From Neonectria sp. B-13 (lineage: Eukaryota; Ascomycota; Sordariomycetes; Hypocreales; Nectriaceae), in contig NOKP01000009.1 of the NCBI GenBank assembly GCA_002682825.1, positions 1,054,001 through 1,118,000 on the forward strand: 64,000 nucleotides of DNA, written 5' to 3'. How positions within the stretch are numbered: the first letter of the stretch is position 1; every line of letters starts with the position of its first letter. The translations under genes were made by a program, and so were the position numbers. Under the pieces are notes generated by a model, which had not been told where the DNA came from, ran no database searches, and was given only the letters and a program-made list of their open reading frames with translations. Of the stretch, positions 1-11,383 are shown piece by piece.

Positions 1-1
1 C

Positions 2-1336
2 AATCGGGTTATCCCAGGCTGGTTCGTCAAGCAGTGACGCCACACTGATCAGCAATTTTTCCAGAGTCAACGACGGTGACCACGAGCCGTCATCAAGTGT
101 CCTGGAAAGGGAGCTTATGCAAACAGCACCGTATCTATCGATGTTAGGATGAAATATCATTGTCAGAAACCACACCTGGGGCGGATGAAATGGATATCCC
201 CCAGTGACATTGAATCGAACATGGAAAATACCCCCTTCGTACGGGGTGCCCTCTGGGCCGCAGAAAGTACCGAGGAATTTGTCCAAATGCGATTCACTTA
301 TGGGCGTGATGGTAAACCATCCATTCGGGGTTGTTTGATCAGTCCAGGTTTTCATTTCCATCTTGATACGCCTCCTGGCCCATTTCCCGGGCTCATAAGG
401 TTCATTAGTGACCAAAGGCTCAGGCGGCAACCCAGCCAAAATGTATTTGCAAACTTGACGATTGGTCGCTTCAATATCCGAGAACAATAAAGTCCGTACA
501 TTCACACCCTCCTCGTCTCGTGAAGTTTGGACTTCTATGTGTGACGAAGGATGCGATTCGGCAGTCATGAAAGTCGCCGATGTAGTACTGGACGTGTCGA
601 TTGTCCGGGCATGAATCAAGCTGAGGCGAATACTTGCGGCATCGGATATGACGGTTTTCTCCACCACAGAGCTCTTCTCGATTCTGTAAAGTCCATCTTC
701 GCTGACCTCTGCTACAGCTTCAGCTGCATACTGCTCTATCGCTTTGGCGGCTTGAATATCGCGAGTCAACTTGTCGAGGTCGTCGACAAGCGCCACAATT
801 TGGGTAAGCAAAGCAGTCGCCTTCTTCTCATCCCGAATGGACCATTTCGCTTTCTTCCAGAACGAGGTGGTATCTTGCTGTCGCATTGATTGACGCTCTC
901 TGCGTACAACGGCTTGTAACCGGATGTATCTGCTTCTGAATACTGCGGAAGGTGGATTTCTTTGTATGGAGGACGAGTCGTTGTCGAATAGATTTCCCAG
1001 TGCAGGGGCCTGTTGCTGGTGAATCTTGAACCCATACTGTTGAACCAAACGGTCGGTGTTGGAGAAGAGAAGAACAATCTGCTGGAGCGTGTCGGTAATT
1101 TGTCGGGCTCGCCAAGTTGGGGAATTGAGACTGGTCGTGTATCCCTCTGATGAGAAAAACCCCAGCCTCTCGGCCCATATCAGGAAGATGGCACGCTGGT
1201 TGTCCAGCCTCGTACTGAAGCAGTGAAAATTCTCTTCATGGTCCCGGCCGCTGTCAACGAACTCCCATGCCTCCAGGGCGGTTCTGAAGAGGCCTGCAAG
1301 CCCAATGATCCCGATGGCGAGGCCAACTCCTTCCAT
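2..1336 (-). CDS. HeLo domain - ubiquitin-conjugating enzyme (E2) fusion, partial (3' end beyond window)
   Basis: A single open frame runs without a stop from the ATG at 1336 to the window edge (445 codons seen). Residues 1 to about 210 look like a HeLo (prion-inhibition and propagation) domain: a hydrophobic glycine-rich N-terminal helix (MEGVGLAIGIIGLAGLF) followed by the FVDSGRDHEENF and LDNQRAIFLIWAERLGF segments. In HET-S-like proteins this domain forms a membrane-active helical bundle. Residues about 315-445 are an E2 fold: GPEGTPYEGG, YPFHPPQV, HPN at 396-398 and WSPSLTLEKLLISVASLL. The catalytic cysteine would be Cys406, ten residues after His396 as in canonical E2 enzymes. The loop between Cys406 and the conserved Trp is about five residues longer than usual. 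A charged linker joins the two parts. The HPN and Cys are intact, so an active E2 is inferred. I know no named family with this architecture. The 3' end lies outside the window. Confidence 0.8.
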   Translation of the reverse strand, partial: MEGVGLAIGIIGLAGLFRTALEAWEFVDSGRDHEENFHCFSTRLDNQRAIFLIWAERLGFFSSEGYTTSLNSPTWRARQITDTLQQIVLLFSNTDRLVQQYGFKIHQQQAPALGNLFDNDSSSIQRNPPSAVFRSRYIRLQAVVRRERQSMRQQDTTSFWKKAKWSIRDEKKATALLTQIVALVDDLDKLTRDIQAAKAIEQYAAEAVAEVSEDGLYRIEKSSVVEKTVISDAASIRLSLIHARTIDTSSTTSATFMTAESHPSSHIEVQTSRDEEGVNVRTLLFSDIEATNRQVCKYILAGLPPEPLVTNEPYEPGKWARRRIKMEMKTWTDQTTPNGWFTITPISESHLDKFLGTFCGPEGTPYEGGIFHVRFNVTGGYPFHPPQVWFLTMIFHPNIDRYGAVCISSLSRTLDDGSWSPSLTLEKLLISVASLLDEPAWDNPI

Positions 1337-3064
1337 TCTGCAGCAAAGATATGGAGGAAGATCAATCGAGAGGTGGAAATAGCTGGTTTAGTTGACAGGT
1401 TATTGCAGGAACAAGATTGACAGACTACGTAAGAGAAATCAGCATTTATTGCGCATCAGGCTGAGCTGCAAGGTAGGGTGGGTGGCAGTGCATCGAGGAA
1501 ATGCAGCCTATGTTAAGGCAGACATGCAGGCGCAGTGCATTGAAGCGGCAGCCAACACCTCGTGTCATTCAAGCTACGAGTCTCCTGATCCAGGTTCATG
1601 TTAGACCGGGAGCGGAGTGGTTGCTGAGGGTGGCTGAGAGGGGGCTGAAGGCGAAATTCGTGGACGATGCTTGATTGAAGTTAAATACTGCCCATATTTG
1701 AGTATCTTTCAGTTTCGGGCAATATTCTCACAGAGATAAAGCAACTCGGAGGATATTATATAGCAAGAAGCAACGGCCAGGTCTCATATGGGTTAATTAT
1801 CAACTCGACGCCCATGAAACGATGACTGCATCCCTCCAAGTCCGCGCTCTTCTCCAACCTGAGGGTACGAGAAAGTCCGATTGCGATATCCATGAGCTGC
1901 TCGTGGATGTAGTTAGAGTAGGCGCTGGTTATCCGGCACACAAGCTCATAGGATGGATTCAATGGCACAGTTGCAAACAGGCCATTCATGAGAGCATGCA
2001 AAATTTTGTGTAACAATGATTTGGCACGAAAATTCTAGCTTTCAGCCTCTGTCTGTTTGGATCAGAAACATGGTGCTGTTTGACGTCAAGAAAGCAATCA
2101 TTAACATCCTTTCCTGTTAAATTGGGACTGCCTCCTTGCCCTAAATTCGCTTTTTATGACTTCTTGGAGGAAGATTATATCCTTTCCTCCGGGTCTCGTT
2201 AACCCGGATAAAGCAGTCGACCTTGAAGTGGAAAGGATCAGCAGAACCCTGCACGCTCAAGCATCTGACGCTCAACTCAACTTCCCCACCTGAGCACCCC
2301 GGCTCTGGGGGACATTAATGGCACCATGCAACCAGGGGTGTGTGTTAGAGCCAACAACATCGTCAAGGGAGAGTGCGGGGGGAAACGTGGAGACGGGAGT
2401 GGAACATGATGTTACAGGACACCAGGGTTGGCCGTTGGCAAACGAGTGGTGCGGGTCGGAAACTACAGTAGCATAGGCTAAACCTGGTAGAAGCTGTTTC
2501 ATTGGAGCTTGGCCGAGGACTACAGGGCTCGTTGTTACGCTGTCCATCCTTTTCAGTTGAAGCGTTGTAGCCAAACCCTTGTCCTAGAATGTGACTTGGA
2601 GTTCTAAATGCCGATGCTTAGGGTGCATTGCTAAAGTGTGCAATGATTCCCGTTTAGCCTAAATCCTCCTCCTGCACATATCTTGAACACCCGTACTTTT
2701 GACAGGGCCAAGCCAATGCTGTGGTTGCAACTGATCCCACCCGACCACCACACATGGGTCATGCATGGGCTGACATTCCAATCAACCTGCCCGATGGATT
2801 GGGAACATGTCGATGAATCGGGCCTGTTTTAATGGGACTGGTCGATGTGTTTCAACTCAGCACCCAGCAAGCTTCCAGGGTATGGTAGGGAGGCATTTAG
2901 GCTATATCGACAAATCTTACAGATATACCTCCCGTATATATCAGCAACCTAGCATCGAACATTTGGTTTCTTGCTAGCCATTCTCACGTAGCCCTCCTCA
3001 ATCTGTGATTTGCATCTTTCCGGAACACAAGCAGGAACTGAGCCATCTAGCACACACGTCGAAA
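1337..3064. other. Intergenic region between divergent HeLo-E2 and sugar transporter genes
   Basis: About 1.7 kb with only short open frames (up to 86 codons, near 1756-2016) that show no recognisable domain or plausible spliced continuation. It must hold the promoters of both flanking genes, which diverge. I saw no RNA gene or repeat. Confidence 0.5.
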
Positions 3065-5261
3065 ATGGGCGCAATGGCCGCGGCAAGCGCCTACGATGCC
3101 GCCTTGCAGAGGCGTCAAGCCCTAATGGGCGCAAGCGGAGCGAGAGCCCTCGTCAAGAACTTCAAGGTCTTCCGAATCGCTGCCTTTGCCTGCATCGGTG
3201 GCATTCTTTATGGGTACAACCAAGGAATGTTTTCGGGCATTTTGGCCATGCCCTCTTTCGGGAAGCGTACGGTTCTTCGTCGTCTTAATTCAATATGGAA
3301 ACAGACTGACAGTTTGCAGATATGGACGGGTATATCGACAAGCCGACCCTCAAAGGCTGGCTCACGTCGATTCTTGAGCTGGGTGCATGGCTTGGTGCGA
3401 TTCTCTCCGGCTTCATCGCTGAGGTGTGCTCTCGAAAGTATGGCGTCTTGATTGCGACTGGTGTCTTCATCCTTGGCGTCATTGTCCAGGCTACTTCGAT
3501 TACCGCCGGCCATCAAGCTATTCTTGCTGGACGCTTCATCACGTGTGTACTCTCTCTCCAATCTCCTGGAATATCTTGCTAACAAATTGTAGGGGCATTG
3601 GAGTCGGTAGTCTCTCTATGATTGTCCCTCTTTATAACTCGGAATGTGCTCCACCGTATGTCTTCTCTATCAGTTCTCGAGCTCATCTTATGCAAACATG
3701 AAATTCTCAATTACTAACCCTCCATCACAGCGAGGTTCGAGGTGCTCTAGTGGCTTTACAGCAGCTAGCTATCACGTTTGGCATCATGATTAGTTTCTGG
3801 ATCGACTAGTAAGAGGCTTTCAGTGTTTTCACGCGCTGGTTCCCGACTCTAACCTTGATAGCGGATGCAACTACATTGGAGGCACAACAGAGGATACTCA
3901 GTCCGACGCTGCTTGGCTCGTTCCAATCTGTCTCCAAGTCGCACCGGCCGTCATTCTTTTCATCGGAATGATCTGGATGCCCTTCTCCCCTCGCTGGCTG
4001 ATCCACCACGACCGAGAAGCCGAAGCCCGCGAGATCCTAGCTAACCTTCGCGACCTCCCTCCGGACCACGAACTGATTGAGCTTGAGTTCCTTGAAATCA
4101 AAGCCCAGTCGCTGTTCGAGAAGCGCAGTCTTGCTGAGAGATTCCCCCACCTGCAAGTACAAACTGCTTGGAATACCTTCAAGCTGCAATTTGTCGCCAT
4201 CAAGGCCCTCTTTCAGACCCGTGCCATGTTCAGGCGCGTCATTGTGGCAACTGTGACGATGTTTTTCCAACAGTGGACTGGAATCAATGCTGTGAGTTTC
4301 CTCTGTTTCAGGCCCTAGATTCAGCAAATTGACGATGGGACCAGGTTCTCTACTATGCCCCGCAGATTTTCAGTCAACTGGGTCTGAGCCAGACCACTAC
4401 AAGCCTTCTGGCGACGGGCGTAGTGGGCATCGTCATGTTCATCGCCACTATCCCTGCCGTCTTGTGGATTGATCGAGCTGGTCGCAAGCCGGTGTTGACT
4501 GTGGGTGCCATCGGCATGGGCACTTGCCACATCATCATCGCCGTTATTCTTGCGAGGAACATTGATCATTTCAATGAACAGCCTGCCGCCGGATGGGCCG
4601 CGGTGTGTATGGTCTGGCTCTTTGTGGTTCACTTCGGTTGTATGTCTGCCTTTCTTGTTGCTTCCCCAGCAATACAACCCCTCAGAAGCTAACAACAAAA
4701 GATTCCTGGGGTCCATGTGCGTGGATTATCATTGCTGAGGTCTGGCCGCTCAGCACGCGGCCGTATGGCGTAGCGCTTGGTGCGTCGAGTAACTGGATGT
4801 GAGGAAATTGCCCCAGAACCGAGATGAAACAAATGCTGACAGTGTGGTCTAGGAACAACTTTATGTATGGTAATAAATATCAATTCCCGGTATTCTACTG
4901 ACTTCAAATAGCGTTGGTCAAGTCACACCGGATATGCTCACCAGCATGACATACGGCACGTATATACTCTTCGGGGTGCTCACCTACATGGGCGCTGCGT
5001 TTGTGTGGTTCACTGTGCCGGAAACCAAGCGGCTTTCCTTGGAAGAAATGGTAAACCGGCAATTCTGCTTCCCCTTAGTGTCTTTTACATCACAGCTAAT
5101 ATCATGACTAGGATCTCATTTTCGGCTCAGAGGGAACTGCACAAGCCGACTCGGAGAGAATGGACGAGATCAATCGCGAAATCGGCCTTCACAACCTCTT
5201 GAATCGGGGTCATGGCGACGGTGGGAATCTAGATGATATTGAAAAGGAGCACAACGTCTAA
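3065..5261 (+). CDS. MFS sugar transporter (SP family), ten exons
   Basis: Reconstructed exons: 3065-3266, 3320-3542, 3593-3655, 3731-3808, 3862-4291, 4345-4639, 4702-4798, 4853-4864, 4912-5050, 5112-5261, giving about 562 aa. It should be a 12-helix plasma-membrane symporter or facilitator for hexoses or related polyols. Diagnostic SP-family signatures are visible: GGILYGYNQGMFSG in helix 1, GRFITGIGVGSLS, PFSPRWLI (a PESPRWL variant), QQWTGINA, DRAGRKP and PETKRLSLEEMD near the C-terminus. The C-terminal tail is acidic and cytosolic. All introns are 47-75 nt and every join keeps the frame. Exon 8 is only 12 nt (codes around NNF). The substrate cannot be told from the sequence. The ATG at 3065 was chosen because the helix-1 spacing matches the family; nothing regulatory is obvious. 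Confidence 0.88.
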
Positions 5262-7042
5262 GGCCGGAAACATGGTGGCAATTGACCTATGAGCGAACAG
5301 AAGCAAGGCTGGGCTTGTCGTCGGCCAACAGCCTATTTTCGACATGGGGTCTTTTCTCGCGCCCGCGTCCAACCAATTGCGTCTCGCCGGGCTATTAGTT
5401 TAGGCCCTTTAAATCTCCGTCCTAGTTCTATAGTTATTCCGGGCTGTATGCAGAGAGGTGTTAGTCGTATTCAGCTAGTATCTAATTGATCAAGGCCAGT
5501 GAATTTGATTTTTGTTTTCTCTACCTCCGTGTCAGCCACAAGCCCTGAATGGCCAAACTACTTTTACTTGTTAACCACTCTTGTCCCAACCCAATTGAAA
5601 TTCCGAGTCCTTGGGCATCCTGTGCTCAATCTCATGCACCATATTTAGAATCATTGCTGAACAGGCGAGAATGTGGGATGGCAGTGCATGTTCTAGATGG
5701 CCTGCTTGAGGCGGGGGCAACTCGTTCGATACGGGCGTTTTATTCTCTTTTCGGACCAAGCCACATTCTCCTGCATCGGAATTCGGCCTCATCCGCCTTG
5801 AACAAAGACAAAGAGCCAGTGACCGGGTCCGATGCTTGGGCAAGTCGAAGCATGCGGGTGATATCCTGCAGGGCAAAGCCTCGATTCTCTATGCCGATCC
5901 CTTGCATAGGCGGCGAGCACTAAGGCGTGTGATGATGGTCTAGACAGAAGAAGTGAGACACAGCTGTATGGCCCAGTTGGCTTGGTGGCTTGGGTTAGAC
6001 AGCCCACAATTGCCAGCGCTCGCGGGCCCAAGAGGAATGTGTTACGCCGCCACGAATGGATCCGGGGCGTAGCTAGGACGTTTGTCGAATCCGTGCAAAA
6101 CGCCATCGGGCGAGGTGGGAGGTCTTGGCAGCCACGAGCGAAGTCTGGCGGGTATCGTTTCCCTGTGGCAACGTGCATACTCGTGTTGGTGGTTCAGAGT
6201 AACCGGGTCTCGCTCGAGGTCCTGTGTTCTGCGGTGAGGCCGTAGCGGTTCCGAGCTCAGGTACAACGGTCTGGAATCTGCAAGTCACTGTAAGTATCAG
6301 TCTACGATGGCAGCTATTGAATGCGTGTCTCACCATATTGAGGGCCAGCTACGGGCAAAGCGAGGCTATTGCTGATTAGAATGCCACCTAGTCTACGATC
6401 CAGACTAACCTCACGCAATCACACTTGCTGGCCACACTGGCTGTCATGAATGACGCACTCATAGGGGATCTCGTCTTACAATTGACGCCTAGCCTGGTTG
6501 GCTGCTCAGCTACTGCACGAACTATCCACTTGTTGGTCGTCCATCACACAGTCACACAACCCTGACACCACCAATTTCCATTTCCGGCGATCCCACGTGC
6601 ACGCGCGCCGCCACACAGATAGCCGATGATTTCGTGCAGTAAAATTCCACACCCGTCTAAAAAAGAAAAACATGACCTTTCCAGACTACAGTGCTAGTGG
6701 CAAGTGGCGGCAGCTGATGTCTCAGATCACTTGTCTTTGCAACGTTTGTTCAGAAACCAATGAATCGTAGAAACTCGCCGTCGCTAAACAACAGGTACAG
6801 CCATCCATACCGCAAACCACAACAAAAAAAAATAGTTCCGTAATCCACATCTTCCCAGACGAATTTCATCTCTCGCTCAAGACGCCAGAACAAACTTTGG
6901 GGTATCCTTTGATCCTTCCAGCACTGAAGCCATCTATCCGTGGAAACCTGCTGTATCCTCCCGCAAGCTCCGAGATGGTAAGCACGCTGCACCCCGTATA
7001 AAATCCTACAAAGCACCGCACTGCCGCCCCGTAGCCGCCGTG
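5262..7042. other. Gene-free stretch between sugar transporter and HET gene
   Basis: Open frames here (up to 129 codons around 5789-6178) overlap one another on both strands, lack recognisable motifs and look like chance frames. Near 5380-5480 a short AT-richer segment may be relic repeat DNA. It lies between the 3' ends of two convergent genes. Confidence 0.45.
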
Positions 7043-8321
7043 CTAATTATCGGTAGACCGGGTGGATGCAGAGTTCGGCCTACGCCCCGTCTCCTTGAGA
7101 ATCTGGGCATCCTCCAGCGCTTCTCTCTTAGCGAACTCGTCGAGGAGCTTGTGGGCGGTTTCCAAGGGCAGATCGGCGATCATGGCGCTCAGTTCCTATT
7201 CAGAAACGAGTTAGCGATGGGGTCTTTGTCTCGGATGTGAGCGATGAGGCAGTCAGCGAGCATTGGGTCTCGGAGGTGAGCTAACGAGCGGCACTGGACC
7301 TCGGATACAAGCAAGCCGTGTGTAGTGTACTCTTGACTTGGATGCAGATCACAAGCACAGTCACTCGTTTGTCTCAGATGCGAGATGCAAGATGCAAGCC
7401 AACAAGGTCAACGCGCAGACGGTCTAGGTCACGTACAGCTGGAAACACATCCGACGGATGATACTTGAACTCCTCCATCATCCGGTTCAGGCGGAGCACC
7501 TGCTTCCACGGCACGATGGTATCGCCGATCAGGAAGGACGGGAACCGGGCCATGGCGGTCTCCTCGAGGATCCATCGGCGCTGGAAGTACTGGCGGGTCA
7601 TGAAGTCGTTGCAGCCGACCCAGTGCGGCATCATGAAGGGGATCTCGCCGTCGGGCCCGGCGGACCAGATGTGCGTTATCGACTGTGCCCACTTGTGAGT
7701 CGGCGAGTAGTCCTCCGGATGCCTCTCCCGGTCTCCCGGATCTCCCCAGCGGGGCGGCATGGCGTCCTCGATCTCGGCCAGCGTCGCCATGGCCACGTCG
7801 GTGTGCTCACCCTTGGGGCCCAGCCAGCCGACGACGAGTTCGGCGGACCGATAGATGTGTCGCATCTCGACGAGCTGCTTCGACTTCTCGAACTCATCGC
7901 GCTGGTTGACGCACAGCAAGTCCACCCACACCCGTAGCGCCCGCGGCCGCAAGACATCGCCGTCTCTAGACTGCGGGCTTATGCCGAAGAGATGCCTTAG
8001 CCAGCGGGGCGCGCCATGCGGGCGCCTAGCGGGCTTCCGTTGGAAGCGCTGTGAGATGGTCGGGTAGAAGACGGCGCGGACGTGCTTGAGGGCCTGGGTG
8101 AGGTGCGTGGTGATGGTGATGGGGCGGCCGTTGACCAGGATCTTGTCCGTGTCGGTTGCGTCGCCGTAGAGGGACGAGAGGGCGATGTACTCGAGGTCGT
8201 CGGTCAGGCAGGTCGTGACCAGGCGGCACTCGACGGCGTCGTTGAGGTTGCGTGCCGACTGGATCTCCAGCAGGCGGATCTCTCGCCTCAGGGGGTCGAG
8301 GCGTCTGTAGGTGAGGCCCAT
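7043..8321 (-). CDS. HET (heterokaryon incompatibility) domain protein
   Basis: Exon 1 is 8321-7437 and the proposed exon 2 is 7195-7043, about 345 aa. HET-domain hallmarks lie in order: YIALSSLYGD at 45-54 (normally YxALSYxWG), ITITTHLTQALKHVR at 68-82, VWVDLLCVNQRDEFEKSKQL at 131-150 and IYRSAELVVGWLG at 156-168. HET domains trigger cell death in fungal non-self recognition and have a TIR-like fold. Reading through the proposed intron gives a 315-aa product ending at 7374. I prefer splicing at GTACGT (7436) because the downstream frame is in phase and coding-like (ELSAMIADLPLETAHKLLDE), with a stop at 7043. The 241-nt intron is long for this genome. There is no NACHT, ankyrin or WD partner domain, so this is a short stand-alone HET protein. 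Exon 1 is GC-rich. Confidence 0.85.
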
Positions 8322-10183
8322 CCTATGATGCTATGGTGCTATGATCCCACCGCGTCCGCGATTGTGACTGTGCGACTGTTGGTTTGAAGCTGCAGGACGA
8401 TGGATTCTCACTCTCTCTCTCTCAGTTGGCAGACGGCAGATAGCAGGGGTCTTGTTCACTGTTGGGCGGCATCTCCTCCAGCACCGACAAGCACCAATGC
8501 AACCCGAGACTGCGGACGCACAGGGCGGGATGCCGGCGTTTATACCTAGAACGACCCATCATGCGTTTCCGGCAGGCATCCTGCCCTGCTTTCGGTTGAG
8601 CCAGCTACCGGGCGTGCATTCCAGGCCGCAGGGATGATGGCCACCAGCGTGAACCATCAGGAACGAGCTCCCAGCCAGCCCAGGGCCGCGTCCCGGCCGC
8701 CAAGTAGCGACAATCTGCTGCTCAGCATTCCTCGGCGCCGTCTGCGAATGTCTCGGCGAGCGCCTTGCGGACTGCTAATAACCTACCTACCAGGTTTCGA
8801 GGTGCAGCTCCCATGGATGGCAGCGAAGTGAGCCTGTATCGAGTGCTATGTACCATGTACGAAGAACACACTCACCATCCCTTGCAAACTCTACAAACCC
8901 AGACACAGCCCGGAGTAGTAGCGTGGGAGATGCCCCGTTAATTCCCTCTCGAAGTCTAGAACAGCGCCTCAGCCGCGGAATGAGGCCATCTAACTGGGCT
9001 GCCCCACGACATCCACTCGCTGCTCTCGCCGGGAGGGGACAATTTTCGGACTTGTGTGGACGCGGGAGCAATTTGTTTAGTGACAAACTGAGCAGCAAAA
9101 AAGCAATCTTGCCGGTATGTGAAGCAAATTGCGCCCAGGGTCCCTGCTGTGGTCCCCAAGTCCCATCCTGCGAGACGATCATGGCATCTTCTGGAGTAGT
9201 GTGTCTCTAGCGCTCGCGGCACCCCGGCCCAGCCCACTTCCGTGCCAAGGCCCAGCAGGTTTGCCAGATGCTTGCATGCGGCGCGTGGCATGTAGTATGT
9301 ACACACCCCCTTTTGGCGGTTCTGTTGGTTGTGGACGGCCCGCCACCACGGCGTCGGAAGCGTTCGTTACCACCGCCCTGGAGGCGAGATTCCGCACCCC
9401 TGCTGTAAGCCAGCGGCGTGCAGTGATCACGGCAGAGCAGTATCGATCTGGATTCGGGCTTCAGAGATGTCTGGCTGGCCGTCCACGAAAGGAACCGTCC
9501 AGTTGCGGCCTCATCTGCCCCGGTTCTGCTAGACTAGCTCGCGTCGTCGACCTCGCCTCGAGCCCCCCTCACACTCGCACACCACGCCAGTGCCACGGTG
9601 CACGTGTCGTCTGCTGCACTTGTACGGATAGTCCGTAGCTCGTCCTCGGAACCAGGATCCCGGCGGGGCTAATATATGGCAAGTGGCCAGGTCGTTGCAG
9701 AGTCCCATCTTCGAGTGGATCGCCACCCTTCAACCAGGACAAGATCCGCCTCGAGCCCGCGTACTTCCTTGTATTGCGCCAGTTCGTCATGAAGACTGCC
9801 AACGAGCGTGCCCAAGGTGGGTGTGCCCACCTGTGCTCCTTTCAACTGCTGCACAGACTGCGGCCAACGGCATTAGCATCATCCTGACCACCCTCACTCC
9901 AGACGTGCGTCGGCCAGAGCGCTCCATTAGGCCAGGAAACCACTCCGCTACCCACTTCCCTTCCTTGCGTAGCCGCCGTAGGCCTTCCTCTTTCCCGGGG
10001 ATTCTCCCGTGTCGAGCGTTTCATATCATACTTAGCCCTCCGTCTGTGCTCATATCGCCCTAATCCTCGAGGTTGCTTTTTCCCAGCTTTATTCACTCTT
10101 CTGATCCTTGACCTTCAAAGCGTAGCCACGCTACCTGACCTATACGAATACTCCTCTGCGGATAAAACTCCATACGCAAAACC
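8322..10183. other. Shared upstream region of HET gene and terpene cyclase gene
   Basis: The two flanking genes diverge from this 1.9 kb stretch. Several long but motif-less frames (for example 9129-9638) are chance products of GC-rich sequence. A CT-rich tract at about 8410-8425 may be promoter sequence of the HET gene. No RNA gene or repeat was seen. Confidence 0.45.
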
Positions 10184-11383
10184 ATGTTTAACTTTGGCAT
10201 TCACACCGCCGCCACGGCCCTATGGGGCGTCTTCTTCCGGAACCACATTGTTCTAGGCGATGAGCTCCTGGCAAAGGAGCCTGAGCGTCTCGCTTCGCTC
10301 GTCGGGCCGATCTGCGCCCAGATGCTGGAGCAGTTGAACTATCCCGGCGCCCCCAAACTCAAAGGCGAGGCCGTTGAAGCTCTGCTCGAGGTCATGCACA
10401 AGAGGGCCGTCGAGATCGGCGTGCCCCTTGACACCGCCATCTCTGCCAAAGGGTTTCGCCTAGGCTATGCCGAAGGACTGGCATGTTGAAATGCCCCTGT
10501 ATGGCGAGACGTCATGTATTTGCTAACACCAGCCCAGCTGGCTCACCCCAATCATCCCGTTGAAGTCCAGGGATACGTCGGGCTCTTCACCTGGCTCGTC
10601 GTCCAGTTCGACGACATTGTAGGCCAGAGCAACGAGATGGTCGAGGAGGCCCTCCTCTTCCAGCAGCGGTTCTTCCAGGGCGAGACCCAGCCGAATAACC
10701 TCCTCGAGGGCATCGCAGGCCTGATCCGAGAGGCGCATGTCCATTTCGACCCCGTCATGGCGAACCTGCTACAGATCTCCGTTCTTAAATTCCTTACGAG
10801 CAACTCGCTGGAGCGACACGATGGGTTCCAGAACATGTCCGTTACCAAGGCGGGCGAGCAGTTCCCCCATTTCTATAGAGACATGTCAGGCATGAACGTC
10901 GCCTACTCCGTATTTTGCTACCCCAAAGCGCTCTACCCTGACGTTGGAGCCTTCCTGGAGGCGATCCCGGATATGGCCAAGTTTATCGACATCTCCAACG
11001 ATGTGCTATCGTGAGTACCCCAGTCTGTCGTCCTCAACAGCTCGTTAACGTCTGGTAGATTCTACAAGGAGGAGCTGGGCGGGGATACGAGAAACTACCT
11101 CCACAACCGCGCTACGTGCACGGGGAAGTCGATCATTACCGTTCTAGAGGAGGTGAACGAGGAGACCATCACGGCTGCAAGAAGGGTCGAGGAAATCCTC
11201 AAGGGCAGGGGTATATACGCACAGTCCTGGAACGAGAGCATCAGAGGTTACATGGCCATGCACACCACGAACCCCCGGTACAAGCTCAAAGACTTAGGCT
11301 TAGGTGAGGAGCATCCCCTTGCTCCTTTCGAGCACAAGATAGGCGAGTTCTTTGAACGGAAAGCACAGATAATCAGCGCATGA
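10184..11383 (+). CDS. TRI5-family (trichodiene synthase-like) sesquiterpene cyclase
   Basis: Exons 10184-10484, 10533-11010 and 11059-11383 give about 367 aa, normal for trichodiene synthase-type class I cyclases (about 370-400 aa). The aspartate motif is FDDIVG (Asp127-Asp128). The NSE triad is NDVLSFYKE, with Asn256, Ser260 and Glu264; intron 2 falls inside the Ser codon. PVEVQGYVGLFTW before the Asp motif and the helical middle fit the family. These enzymes ionise farnesyl diphosphate with Mg2+ and cyclise it. The acidic motif is DDxxG rather than the DDxxD type. Intron 1 has a weak donor (GTTGAA) but a perfect branch site (TGCTAAC at 10521-10527). No P450, acetyltransferase or transporter of a trichothecene cluster lies nearby, so the product is unknown and trichodiene should not be assumed. 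Confidence 0.82.

Noticed and set aside
149..889. Plus-strand frames at the left edge (149-490, 551-889)
   Set aside because: Antisense to the HeLo-E2 gene with no motif.
828..1178. Minus-strand frames at 766-1077 and 828-1178
   Set aside because: They overlap the longer HeLo-E2 frame, which has recognisable domains along its length; these are shadows.
9129..9638. 169-codon plus-strand frame
   Set aside because: Low-complexity Pro/Ser/Arg composition in GC-rich intergenic DNA, overlapped by other frames, no domain.
10184..11383. A trichothecene (TRI) cluster
   Set aside because: Only the cyclase is present; neighbouring genes are unrelated to trichothecene biosynthesis and the acidic motif differs.
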